From: Enterococcus_G camelliae
Lineage (GTDB): Bacteria > Bacillota > Bacilli > Lactobacillales > Enterococcaceae
DNA: 64,000 nucleotides
Direction: 5' to 3'
Assembly: GCF_042685105.1 (NCBI RefSeq)
Contig: NZ_JBHUMO010000052.1
Span: forward strand, 3,368-67,367
Shown here: positions 17,578 to 25,156 of the stretch, one piece after another
Layout: each line of letters starts with the position of its first letter
Position numbering within the stretch: position 1 is the stretch's first letter
Program-made: the position numbers and the translations under genes
The notes under the pieces: model-generated
Database searches by the model: none
Told to the model about the DNA's origin: nothing
The model's input: the letters and a program-made list of their open reading frames with translations, nothing else

Positions 17578-18390
17578 TGTGCGAATCACATAAGAATGTA
17601 GCGCAAATGCCACACCGTTTTCATCATTTGTTTTGGTCACTTTTTGTGCATGTTTTTTTATTTCTTCTTTGGCATTCCCCATTGCGACACCAAGTCCAGC
17701 ATATTGGAGCATCGGAATATCATTTTCATTATCTCCAATAGCCATAACTTCTTCAGCGGTAAGGCCTAGATGTTGAGCCAATTTTTTCAACGCCGACCCT
17801 TTGCTGACTTCTTTATTTAATATTTCAAGAAAGAAGGGGGCACTTTTTACAATTGTAAACCGTTCACGGAAACTTTCGGGAAGTTTTTCTTCAATTACTT
17901 TTAATTTTTCGGGATCATCCACCATCATCATTTTAACGATGTCTAAATCTGAGGTTATTTCCTCTGGTGTCCGATATTTCAATGGCATCGTCGTTAGATA
18001 CGCTTCATGAATGGTATAAGGACTAATGTCTCGATTGGATGTATAAATGGCTTCTTCCGTCTCAGTCAAAAGAGAGCTGCCCAGTTTTCGAGCCATCATA
18101 TCGACATCTAAGTAATCATCGTGGGTTAGTCCAAAAAGAGAAATTTTTTCTTGGGTTTTGCAATTCAGAACAAGTGAACCATTATAGGTAATTACGTAGT
18201 CCTCTTCTTTTGTTAAGCCTAATTCTTGAACAATTTTTTTGACTCCCAGGTAAGGGCGTCCTGTACAAAGAACAATCTTTACCCCTTGTTTTTGTGCAAG
18301 ATGCAAGGCCTCTTTTACTTCATTCGTTACTTGGTGATGGCTAGTCAAAAGTGTTCCATCAATGTCGATTGCGATTAGTTTAATTGTCAT
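17575..18390 (-). CDS. Cof-type HAD-superfamily phosphatase (YidA-like)
   Basis: A 271-residue protein. HAD motif I is AIDIDGTLLTSHH (residues 7-19), motif II CTGRP, motif III around the conserved lysine (EVSKGSAL), and motif IV GDNENDIPML. This is the Cof/YidA subfamily of sugar and cofactor phosphatases. A longer frame begins upstream inside the next gene's 3' end, but AAGGGATG before the ATG at 18390 and the family's MTIKLIAIDIDG opening fix the start. It lies 13 bases after the HD-domain gene, so the two are co-transcribed. Confidence 0.92.
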   Translation of the reverse strand: MTIKLIAIDIDGTLLTSHHQVTNEVKEALHLAQKQGVKIVLCTGRPYLGVKKIVQELGLTKEEDYVITYNGSLVLNCKTQEKISLFGLTHDDYLDVDMMARKLGSSLLTETEEAIYTSNRDISPYTIHEAYLTTMPLKYRTPEEITSDLDIVKMMMVDDPEKLKVIEEKLPESFRERFTIVKSAPFFLEILNKEVSKGSALKKLAQHLGLTAEEVMAIGDNENDIPMLQYAGLGVAMGNAKEEIKKHAQKVTKTNDENGVAFALHSYVIRT

Positions 18391-18403
18391 TTTTTCATCC
18401 CTT

Positions 18404-19762
18404 CTATTGAAGTGCGCCGTTATGAATATGAGAAAGAAACGATTCATACGTTGCACTAAATAAATCGTAATTTACTTGTTGTTGATTATGAAGCATTTCT
18501 CTAGGAAAATAAAAACGATTATCCCCTTGAGATTGTCCCGCAAGAGCCGCGACAAGTTGACTGACCAGGGAAAGTTCTACTAAGCTCCCATCTTTTTGCT
18601 GCAATTCAATCTGCGTCCGATGTTTATTTGATTTAGGCCGATAAAAATCGTATGGAAGATCAAAACTTGAATTAATTGCTGTATAGTATTTAGAATTGTA
18701 GCCAACTTTCTCAACATCATTTCGTAAAATTTGGATTAATTCTGCATCGACTTCCGGTTTAAAACTAGCTGATTTCAGAGGCTTGCGATTTAAGAATCGC
18801 TTGGCTAAATCGTTTAAAATGGGATCGGTTGCATCTAACCAATGATTAAAATACGTATTTAATACCCCATCATCAAGCCGGATATAGTCAATTAGTTGAA
18901 AATCATCTTCCAGAAAAGGAACAAGCAATTGGGAGTGTTGACGAAACCAATCTTTATTTTTCGGATAGAGTTCTTTTGCCCGATTCAAAAGATGTTGCAA
19001 AATCACTTCCATTCCTCGAGAACTCGGATGAAAATATACTTGGACATACATCTGATAGCGACTGACAATATAATCTTCAACTGCATGCATACCGTTTATA
19101 GCAAAGCAGATACCATCCTTGTACGGTCTAACGAGGCGGAGAATTCGAGTAATATCAAAGGTTCCATATTCGGTTCCAGTAAAATAGGCGTCACGCAATA
19201 AATAGTCCATGCGGTCTGCATCAATTTGACTCGAAATCATTTGAACCACTTGTGGATTAGGGTATTCTTTAGTGATAACACTGGCTACTTTTTCCGGAAA
19301 CCCCTCTTCAATTTTATTTAGAATTTGGTACACTTCGGTAGATGGTGAAGTGATAATATCAACGGTTATTGCTTCATGATTTGTTTGGAAAATATGTTCA
19401 AATGTATGAGAATACGCACCGTGACCAATGTCATGCAAAAGAGCAGCACACAAAACAACCAACCGTTCCGAATCATCCCAACCATCAGCCCCTATTTTTC
19501 TTATCGGAAAATTTCGTTCAAAAATATCACAGATTCGTCGTGCAATCTCATAGACACCTAACGAATGGGAAAAACGAGTGTGCTCTGCTCCATGGAAGGT
19601 AAAGGAAGAGGTCCCAAGTTGATGGATCCTTCTCAATCGTTGAACTTCTCTTGAATTAATCAAGTCCAAAATAACTTGATGTTGGACATGAATATAATTG
19701 TGAACGGGATCGCGAAAGACTTTTTCAATTGGAAGCATTTGTTGTTTATAGGGAATTGTCAT
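18404..19762 (-). CDS. HD-domain dNTP triphosphohydrolase-like protein
   Basis: A 452-residue HD-superfamily enzyme. The metal-binding motifs are His in EHTRFSHSLG (near residue 59), the HD pair in LLHDIGHGAYSHTFEH (near residue 110), and a later Asp in QIDADRMDYLLRDAY (near residue 189). It closely resembles the structurally studied E. faecalis dNTPase EF1143 and B. subtilis YwfO, which remove triphosphate from dNTPs under allosteric dNTP control. Its 5' end overlaps the octanoyltransferase gene by 17 bases. In B. subtilis the homologous ywfO and ywfL also lie close together, which supports the pairing. Confidence 0.9.
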   Translation of the reverse strand: MTIPYKQQMLPIEKVFRDPVHNYIHVQHQVILDLINSREVQRLRRIHQLGTSSFTFHGAEHTRFSHSLGVYEIARRICDIFERNFPIRKIGADGWDDSERLVVLCAALLHDIGHGAYSHTFEHIFQTNHEAITVDIITSPSTEVYQILNKIEEGFPEKVASVITKEYPNPQVVQMISSQIDADRMDYLLRDAYFTGTEYGTFDITRILRLVRPYKDGICFAINGMHAVEDYIVSRYQMYVQVYFHPSSRGMEVILQHLLNRAKELYPKNKDWFRQHSQLLVPFLEDDFQLIDYIRLDDGVLNTYFNHWLDATDPILNDLAKRFLNRKPLKSASFKPEVDAELIQILRNDVEKVGYNSKYYTAINSSFDLPYDFYRPKSNKHRTQIELQQKDGSLVELSLVSQLVAALAGQSQGDNRFYFPREMLHNQQQVNYDLFSATYESFLSHIHNGALQ

Positions 19763-20567
19763 GTAAAAACTCCTTTATTTGGTTATTGCGTTCGACCATG
19801 TTTTTTTCTTTTGTTAGAAAGAGAGCGTCAGCATTTTTTTCGGTCAGCCAACTACCGAGATTTTTGATGGTATCGCGCTTTTCAAAGAGGACTGTGAATC
19901 GCTCTTTTACGTCATGAATGGCAATCTTTTTGTTTAATACTTGACTAACAGTTGTCATACTATCTGGATTTACAGGCGGATAGCCATCCTGTCCAAAATT
20001 TTCTACAAGCCCATGTTGATAAAAAGTTTTGACAATTTCTCCACGCTTTGATTGATCGCCATTTACGCTTAAGTACATCATCACTGCAATTCCATTTTTT
20101 ACACGCCTTTGGGCAATTCCGGCTATTTTTTTCCCATTCACACTTAGATCATAGGTGCCTGGACAGTACGAATCATGAATCTCAAACGCATCAATTTCCA
20201 GCTCAGGGAATGCCTTTTGCGTAAGCTGATACATTAAGACATAGGCTTCATCTGTGAGATGAATTTGTTCATTCTTTTTGAAAATATATGAAATATTTAA
20301 AACACCATCATCAGCAATGACGCCTAAACCACCTGAATTTCTTACAATCGTATGATAACCTAAGTGATTCACTGCTTTCAATGCCTCTTGTAAATAAGGC
20401 ACGCGCATATCTTTCATTCCTAAAATGAGTGTGGTGGGTAACTGCCAAAAATGTAGAAAAGAGTCCTCTTTTACTCCTACTTCTTCTGTCAAAACATCGG
20501 TAACTGCAAAAGGAGCAAATAAGGAAGAAGTTTGGGCAGGCGTTTGATCAAAAACAAAAACAGTCAT
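19746..20567 (-). CDS. lipL: Octanoyl/lipoyl transferase LipL-like protein
   Basis: A 273-residue protein of the biotin/lipoate ligase fold. It has RNSGGLGVIADDGVLNIS (near residue 77) and SYCPGTYDLSVNGKKIAGIA (near residue 137), whose cysteine matches the catalytic cysteine of LipL amidotransferases that move octanoyl or lipoyl groups from GcvH to E2 subunits. A lysine follows in the expected place (GKKIAGIAQRR). GGAGAG precedes the ATG. It heads the leftward lipL-HD-HAD operon. Assignment to LipL rather than LplA rests on the cysteine motif and neighbour synteny. Confidence 0.82.
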   Translation of the reverse strand: MTVFVFDQTPAQTSSLFAPFAVTDVLTEEVGVKEDSFLHFWQLPTTLILGMKDMRVPYLQEALKAVNHLGYHTIVRNSGGLGVIADDGVLNISYIFKKNEQIHLTDEAYVLMYQLTQKAFPELEIDAFEIHDSYCPGTYDLSVNGKKIAGIAQRRVKNGIAVMMYLSVNGDQSKRGEIVKTFYQHGLVENFGQDGYPPVNPDSMTTVSQVLNKKIAIHDVKERFTVLFEKRDTIKNLGSWLTEKNADALFLTKEKNMVERNNQIKEFLHDNSL

Positions 20568-20716
20568 AAAACATCTCTCCTATTTTTTCTTAATCTTTTC
20601 TTATTATATACGATATATCGAATGAAAAGATAAGAAACCGATGGAAATTGTAGATAAATTGACAAAACAATAAAAAAAATGAACAATGGGAATAGAAAAC
20701 TAAAGGAGGAACATGT

Positions 20717-21154
20717 GTGGATTTAACACAAGCACTACCAATCGCTATCCATTTAGAAACGATTACCGTTCAAGAAGGTACCCGGCAAGATTTTGTTTTT
20801 GATGTAGCGGGTCAAATCGTAAAAATAGGCGATACACTTTATATTCGTTACAAAGAGACTGCAACAGAAGATATGGAAGAAGTACCTGTCACCATTAAAA
20901 TTCTTCCAGATGGTAGCTTACAATTAATACGGGCAGGGGAGATGCGTCTTCGTTTAAAGTTTACATATAAAGAAACAAATGAAAGCCAGTACAAAGCTCC
21001 TTTTGGTATGTTGGCTTTTAGTACTTATACGCATGATTTGCATGTCAGTTTGACTGATAAACCGATTGCAGGAGCTATTGTGCTTTCATATGATTTATTT
21101 ATGACCGATCAAAAAATTGGGGAATATCAGTTATCGCTAAAGTTCACAGCATAA
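20717..21154 (+). CDS. DUF1934 family protein (YwiB-like)
   Basis: A 145-residue protein predicted as a beta-barrel of the calycin-like DUF1934 family; B. subtilis YwiB is the named relative. Start is GTG at 20717 with AAGGAGGA seven bases upstream. It lies just before rpoE, a common neighbourhood. No catalytic residues can be named and the function is unknown. Confidence 0.8.
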   Translation: MDLTQALPIAIHLETITVQEGTRQDFVFDVAGQIVKIGDTLYIRYKETATEDMEEVPVTIKILPDGSLQLIRAGEMRLRLKFTYKETNESQYKAPFGMLAFSTYTHDLHVSLTDKPIAGAIVLSYDLFMTDQKIGEYQLSLKFTA

Positions 21155-21178
21155 TCTTTGAAATTTTGAAAGAAAAAA

Positions 21179-21207
21179 TTGCTTTTTTTGCTGGCTTTTT
21201 GTATGAT
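21179..21207 (+). promoter_or_regulatory. Promoter of rpoE
   Basis: TTGCTT (21179-21184) and TATGAT (21202-21207) are separated by exactly 17 bases, with TG directly before the -10. It lies 31 bases upstream of the rpoE start. Confidence 0.7.
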
Positions 21208-21238
21208 TAGACGTAGACTTTGAAAGGACGTGTCCCAA

Positions 21239-21847
21239 TTGGAAATTAATGTATTTGAAGGCATAGATAAAAACGAATTATCCATGATTGAAGTGGCGCA
21301 TGCGATTTTGGAACAACGTGGTGATGTAATGGACTTTTCTGATTTAGTGAATCAGATTCAAAACTACCTTGGAAAATCGGATGGTGAGATTCGTGATTCT
21401 TTGGCTCAGTTTTACACAGATTTGAATATTGACGGAAGTTTTATTTCTTTAGGTGATAACCGTTGGGGATTGAGATCATGGTATGCCATTGATTCAATTG
21501 ATGAAGAGTTAAACCATGGCTTAGATGAAGATGATGAAGATACACCACGTCGTAGAAAACGGAAAAAAGTCAATGCATTTATTAATGGTGACGAGGATGC
21601 CATTGACTATAACGATGATGATCCAGAAGATGCTGATTTATCTGATGACGATGACGATGATGATTTATTTGAGGATGATGACGATGACGACGAAGAAATT
21701 TCTGCGTATAATTCCGATTTGCAAGAGATAGGTGCGGACACTTCTGAGGATGATGAAGAAGAAGTTCCTGAAAACATCGAAGAAGATTTAACAATCATTG
21801 ATGATGAAGATGATGAAGAACTCTTTGATGAGGATGATGAAGAGTAA
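21239..21847 (+). CDS. rpoE: DNA-directed RNA polymerase subunit delta
   Basis: A 202-residue delta subunit. The N-terminal HARE-HTH domain (residues about 1-90: SMIEVAHAILEQRG, FYTDLNIDGSFISLGDNRWG) is followed by a basic patch (RRRKRKKVNAF) and a C-terminal tail almost entirely Asp and Glu. Delta displaces nucleic acid from RNA polymerase and increases initiation specificity. An in-frame GTG at 21230 sits only one base after AAAGGA; the TTG at 21239 has ten-base spacing and gives the M-E-[IL]-x-V-F opening seen in streptococcal homologues, so TTG is preferred. Confidence 0.92.
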   Translation: MEINVFEGIDKNELSMIEVAHAILEQRGDVMDFSDLVNQIQNYLGKSDGEIRDSLAQFYTDLNIDGSFISLGDNRWGLRSWYAIDSIDEELNHGLDEDDEDTPRRRKRKKVNAFINGDEDAIDYNDDDPEDADLSDDDDDDDLFEDDDDDDEEISAYNSDLQEIGADTSEDDEEEVPENIEEDLTIIDDEDDEELFDEDDEE

Positions 21848-21862
21848 ATCATTAAAAAAGTT

Positions 21863-21914
21863 CTAGCAAATAAGCCCCCAGTTCACTAAGTGAAGTTGGG
21901 GGCTTATTTGCTAG
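21863..21914. terminator. Long hairpin after rpoE
   Basis: CTAGCAAATAAGCCCCCAG and the complementary GGGGGCTTATTTGCTAG form a stem of about 24 pairs with one unpaired base. The A run before the stem gives a T run on the minus strand, so it can also stop leftward transcription from tRNA-Arg. Confidence 0.8.
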
Positions 21915-21989
21915 AAAAATCAATATTCCACTTGATTCATAATTGAGTTCTAGAACATTCTATTGTATTCTATAACAGGTGAAGCTATA

Positions 21990-22061
21990 CGCACCCTAAG
22001 GGAATCGAACCCCTGTCTCAAGAACCGGAATCTTGTGTGATATCCACTACACTAAGGGTGC
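21990..22061 (-). tRNA. tRNA-Arg (anticodon CCG)
   Basis: Read on the minus strand, the acceptor arms GCACCCT/AGGGTGC, a D arm, the anticodon stem CAAGA/TCTTG with CCG in the loop, and the T arm with GGTTCGATTCC can all be placed. Length is 72 bases and CCA is not encoded. It reads CGG codons, which are rare in these genes. Confidence 0.95.
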
Positions 22062-22113
22062 AAGCACTTAATTAGTATAACGAATATAAAAAAAAAAACA
22101 AGGGGGTAGAAGC

Positions 22114-23433
22114 ATGAAATTTGAACAACAGCTTTCCCAAAAGCAAAGACAAGTTCAGCAATTGGCTTTAACCCAGCAATTGCAACAATCTTTACAAGTA
22201 CTTCAATACAATGGTGAAGAATTATTTGAATTCATCAATCAGCAAGCATTGGAAAATCCGCTAATTGAATTAAACAATCAATATTACACGGGATTGGCTC
22301 GTAAAAATACGCTCGGAAATACAGCCTCTGCAACAGAAATTAATTTTGGCCAAATCGCCGATACACAACAATCACTTTTTGAATATTTATTGGCGCAAGT
22401 TCATTTGAATTATCGGGATACACCATTGCGAAAATTAGTTATTACATTGATCAGTTACATCGACAATAATGGTTTTTTAAGGACGCCATTGCAGAAAATT
22501 GCCGATGAACGAAATAGGCCTTATATTGAGTTACTAGATGCTTTAACATTAATCCAACAATTGGATCCACCGGGAATTGGTGCAAGAAGTCTCCAAGAAT
22601 GTTTGATGTTACAAACTGAACGAGACAATCACGCACCACACATTGCGTATATTATTCTTGAAAGTTATTTTGAACAATTGGTCGAAAGAAAGTGGCTCGA
22701 AATCAGTAAAGCGCTGTCTGTTTCTTTAGAAGACATTCAAAATGTTTTTGATTATATTCAGACACTATCACCCGCGCCAGGAAGCCACTTTTACCAAGAA
22801 GAAGGTCTATACATCATTCCAGATTTAAAAGTGGAAGTTGAAAATGGAGAGATTATCGTAACGGCGACAAAATCAATTCAACCACCATTAAAGTTAAATG
22901 AAGAGTACTTCGATCGCTTTAAACAAACGAATGATCAAGAGGTACAAAAGTTTTTAAAAGAAAAGAAACAAAACTATGAGTGGTTGAAAAAAACAATTGA
23001 TCAAAGAGGCAGTACCATTTTGCGGGTAGGTGAAGCGATTGTCCGACACCAAAAAGCATTTTTTTTGGAAGAAAGCCATCCAATCAAACCACTGATACTG
23101 AAAAATATTGCTGAAGAATTAGCAATTCATGAATCCACAGTTAGTCGCTCAGTGAATGGCAAGTACTTAGAAACAAGTTTTGGTATTTTTGAATTAAAAC
23201 ATTTTTTTGCAACAAAACTCGTCAGTGATTCTGGAGAGAGCATTTCTGCGAATCAAGCGAAAGAACATCTAGCGCAGTTTATTCGGAATGAGGACAAAAG
23301 GAAACCACTTTCCGACCAAAAAATTGTCGATATGATGGAGAAGATTGGCGTGAAACTATCAAGAAGGACAGTTGCAAAATATCGCGAAGAACTTGGGATT
23401 TTGGGATCATCTAAAAGAAAGAGATTTGATTAA
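22114..23433 (+). CDS. rpoN: RNA polymerase sigma-54 factor
   Basis: A 439-residue sigma-54. The Gln- and Leu-rich region I lies at the N-terminus (LALTQQLQQSLQVLQYN), followed by core-binding and HTH regions (ESTVSRSVNGKYLETSFG). The near-invariant RpoN box is at the C-terminus (RRTVAKYREELGI). In enterococci sigma-54 is known to drive PTS operons through LevR-type activators; none is in this window. AAGGGGG precedes the ATG. The stop codon is embedded in the downstream terminator hairpin. Confidence 0.95.
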   Translation: MKFEQQLSQKQRQVQQLALTQQLQQSLQVLQYNGEELFEFINQQALENPLIELNNQYYTGLARKNTLGNTASATEINFGQIADTQQSLFEYLLAQVHLNYRDTPLRKLVITLISYIDNNGFLRTPLQKIADERNRPYIELLDALTLIQQLDPPGIGARSLQECLMLQTERDNHAPHIAYIILESYFEQLVERKWLEISKALSVSLEDIQNVFDYIQTLSPAPGSHFYQEEGLYIIPDLKVEVENGEIIVTATKSIQPPLKLNEEYFDRFKQTNDQEVQKFLKEKKQNYEWLKKTIDQRGSTILRVGEAIVRHQKAFFLEESHPIKPLILKNIAEELAIHESTVSRSVNGKYLETSFGIFELKHFFATKLVSDSGESISANQAKEHLAQFIRNEDKRKPLSDQKIVDMMEKIGVKLSRRTVAKYREELGILGSSKRKRFD

Positions 23434-23450
23434 TCAACTCTCTTTCTTTT
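23413..23450 (+). terminator. Terminator overlapping the rpoN stop codon
   Basis: AAAAGAAAGAG (23413-23423) pairs perfectly with CTCTTTCTTTT (23440-23450), and the loop contains a further palindrome TTGATTAATCAA. The rpoN TAA lies inside this loop. Confidence 0.8.
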
Positions 23451-23458
23451 GTTTGTCT

Positions 23459-23800
23459 AGAATGGGAAAATTCTAACGGGTTCAAGTCCCACGGGCATCC
23501 AAGTACTGGAAAGCATTCAGCCAAATGCAAGGTTGTCCATGGTGACATGGAATCTGAAGAAAACGTCTGGTCTGATGAACCGAAATTACATAGAAGGCAA
23601 CCGAAGAAGGCAAAGTCCAATAATTACTTTTAACAATCAAGAAGAGAAACGTATCTGTTAATCTGTGCGAGTATACGTTGGTAGAAAATCTTTCGTAAAG
23701 TCCGCTTGTAAGAGCTCTTCCGGTATTCTAAAAATAGTAGTTGATAGGAAACAAGTAAGATAATGGGCATTTATCCGCTCATCACGACTATATTCTATGG
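23459..23800 (+). mobile_element. Probable 5' fragment of a group II intron, no reverse transcriptase
   Basis: About 340 bases without a reading frame, immediately downstream of the rpoN terminator. The stretches GGGTTCAAGTCCCACGGGCA, AAGTACTGGAAAG, CAGCCAAATGCAAGG and GTCTGGTCTGATGAAC resemble the domain I leader that precedes the maturase in some Firmicutes group II introns, as I recall it. No reverse transcriptase and no domain V hairpin (GAGCCGTATG... type) are seen before cggR, so it would be a truncated, immobile relic. Position after a terminator fits the insertion habit of group IIC introns. The right limit is uncertain; 23801-23890 shows nothing recognisable. Confidence 0.5.
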
Positions 23801-23890
23801 GAGAGAACAAGTTTACAAGTTAGTTATCAGTACCCTTCATCGTAAGTTTCATTCTTTTCATGAGTTTAGACTATCATCTTGTGATATTTT

Positions 23891-23919
23891 TTGTCTCGAT
23901 ACGCTTATGACATTATAAT
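23891..23919 (+). promoter_or_regulatory. Candidate distal promoter for the cggR operon
   Basis: TTGTCT (23891-23896) and TATAAT (23914-23919) are separated by 17 bases. It points toward cggR, about 55 bases upstream of the second promoter. Confidence 0.5.
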
Positions 23920-23946
23920 TTTTGAACGAGACTAAATAGCTAACAG

Positions 23947-23975
23947 TTGCAACAAGAATGAAAACGTGCTATGAT
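23947..23975 (+). promoter_or_regulatory. Main candidate promoter for the cggR-gapA operon
   Basis: TTGCAA (23947-23952) and TATGAT (23970-23975) are separated by 17 bases. The expected transcript starts near 23982, some 40 bases before the CggR operator. Confidence 0.7.
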
Positions 23976-24023
23976 TATTTCGTAAGAGATAGTAATGCTC
24001 TTCAAAAATTTTTTTATCCTCAA

Positions 24024-24059
24024 CGGGTCGTATTGAGTCTATGTTGGACGTTTTTAGTC
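24024..24059 (+). promoter_or_regulatory. CggR operator
   Basis: The sequence reads CGGGTC-N6-AGTC-N4-TTGGAC-N6-AGTC. This reproduces the spacing of the B. subtilis CggR operator (CGGGAC-N6-TGTC-N4-CGGGAC-N6-TGTC) exactly, with four base changes in the 20 conserved positions. It lies between the promoter and the cggR ribosome binding site, where bound CggR would block elongation; fructose-1,6-bisphosphate is the known inducer in B. subtilis. Confidence 0.75.
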
Positions 24060-24073
24060 CACCGGAGGTTTTT

Positions 24074-25117
24074 ATGCAAAAGCAAGATGATTTTAAAGTG
24101 TTAGAAGAAGTGGTTCCAGATATTTTAACGGTATTGCAGGAACGTTATCGAATTCTTCAACATATTTACTGGATGCAGCCGGTGGGACGCAGAAATTTAT
24201 CCGAAAATTTAGGCTTGACAGAACGTGTTTTGAGAACAGAAACAGATTTTTTGAAAAACTTAAATCTGATTTCATCTTCAAAAAGTGGGATGTTGCTTAC
24301 CAAAAAAGGCGAACAGTTATACAATCAACTTGGAACATTAGTTGATCGTCTGTTTGGGATGAGACAACTTGAAAAGCAACTGGCAAATTACTTTGGTATT
24401 GAAAAATGCCTGATTGCCGATGGTGATTCTGATCAGCAAAGAAAAGTCATTAGTTCATTTGGGAGATTTTTAAATGAAGCACTGGATGCTCAACTTCCCG
24501 AAAAAGAAAATATCATTGCAGTAATGGGTGGTACAACGATGGCGATGGCAGCGGAGGAATTGACCAGTCTTGAAACGGAACGAAGACATAATCTTTTTGT
24601 TCCTGCTCGTGGAGGGATTGGAGAGTCAGTGAATGTACAGGCAAACTCAGTCAGTGCAGTCATGGCAATAAAGTCTCACGGCGATTACCGTTCACTTTTT
24701 GTTCCTGAACAGTTGAGTTCTACCACGTATGACTCACTATTACAAGAACCTTCAATCAAAGAGGTATTGAATTTGATTGAACGAGCCAATTGTGTCATTC
24801 ATGGGATAGGAAGAGCGCTTCATATGGCAGCAAGAAGGAAGATGCCAGAAGCAGATATTCTTATGCTAAAACAAAAACACGCAGTTGCAGAGTCATTTGG
24901 GTACTTTTTTAATGAGCAAGGTGAGATTATTTATAAAATCCCTCGAATTGGATTGCAGTTAAAAGATATCCAAAATATTCCATATGTATTCGCGGTAGCG
25001 GGTGGACGAGGAAAAGCCAAGGCAATTCGAGCCTATATGCAAAATGCACCAAAACAAACGTGGCTCATCACTGATGAAGCTGCAGCAAACGAGATTTTAA
25101 AAGGGGCAACCCTTTAA
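24074..25117 (+). CDS. cggR: Central glycolytic genes regulator CggR (SorC family)
   Basis: A 347-residue repressor of the SorC/DeoR type. An N-terminal winged helix (LQHIYWMQPVGRRNLSENLG, near residues 28-47) is followed by a sugar-phosphate-binding domain (VMGGTTMAMAA and FVPARGGIG). It controls gapA-pgk-tpiA according to fructose bisphosphate level. An in-frame ATG at 24041 lies inside the operator; GGAGG seven bases before 24074 fixes the start there and gives a normal length. Self-regulation follows from the operator directly upstream. Confidence 0.93.
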   Translation: MQKQDDFKVLEEVVPDILTVLQERYRILQHIYWMQPVGRRNLSENLGLTERVLRTETDFLKNLNLISSSKSGMLLTKKGEQLYNQLGTLVDRLFGMRQLEKQLANYFGIEKCLIADGDSDQQRKVISSFGRFLNEALDAQLPEKENIIAVMGGTTMAMAAEELTSLETERRHNLFVPARGGIGESVNVQANSVSAVMAIKSHGDYRSLFVPEQLSSTTYDSLLQEPSIKEVLNLIERANCVIHGIGRALHMAARRKMPEADILMLKQKHAVAESFGYFFNEQGEIIYKIPRIGLQLKDIQNIPYVFAVAGGRGKAKAIRAYMQNAPKQTWLITDEAAANEILKGATL

Positions 25118-25120
25118 AAT
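25094..25120 (+). other. Hairpin spanning the cggR stop codon
   Basis: ATTTTAAAAGGG pairs with CCCTTTAAAAT, with one bulged A and a short loop; the TAA stop is in the right arm. A second small hairpin TTATGA-TTT-TCATAA follows at 25128-25142, just before the gapA ribosome binding site. In B. subtilis the cggR-gapA mRNA is cut near here and a 5' stem-loop stabilises the gapA part; the same arrangement is plausible. Confidence 0.5.
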
Positions 25121-25156
25121 AAATTTTTTATGATTTTCATAAGGAGGAAATCTTAA

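Noticed and set aside
21640..21846. GAT/GAC/GAA repeat region that looks like a microsatellite
   Set aside because: It encodes the expected acidic tail of RpoE and mixes codons; no regular repeat unit.
21582..21852. Reading frames opposite the rpoE tail that look like Ser- or His-rich proteins
   Set aside because: They are the complement of Asp/Glu codon repeats in the acidic tail of the delta subunit.
23801..23890. Possible group II intron domain V before cggR
   Set aside because: No GAGCCGTATG-like hairpin with its complementary arm could be found, so only a 5' fragment is claimed.
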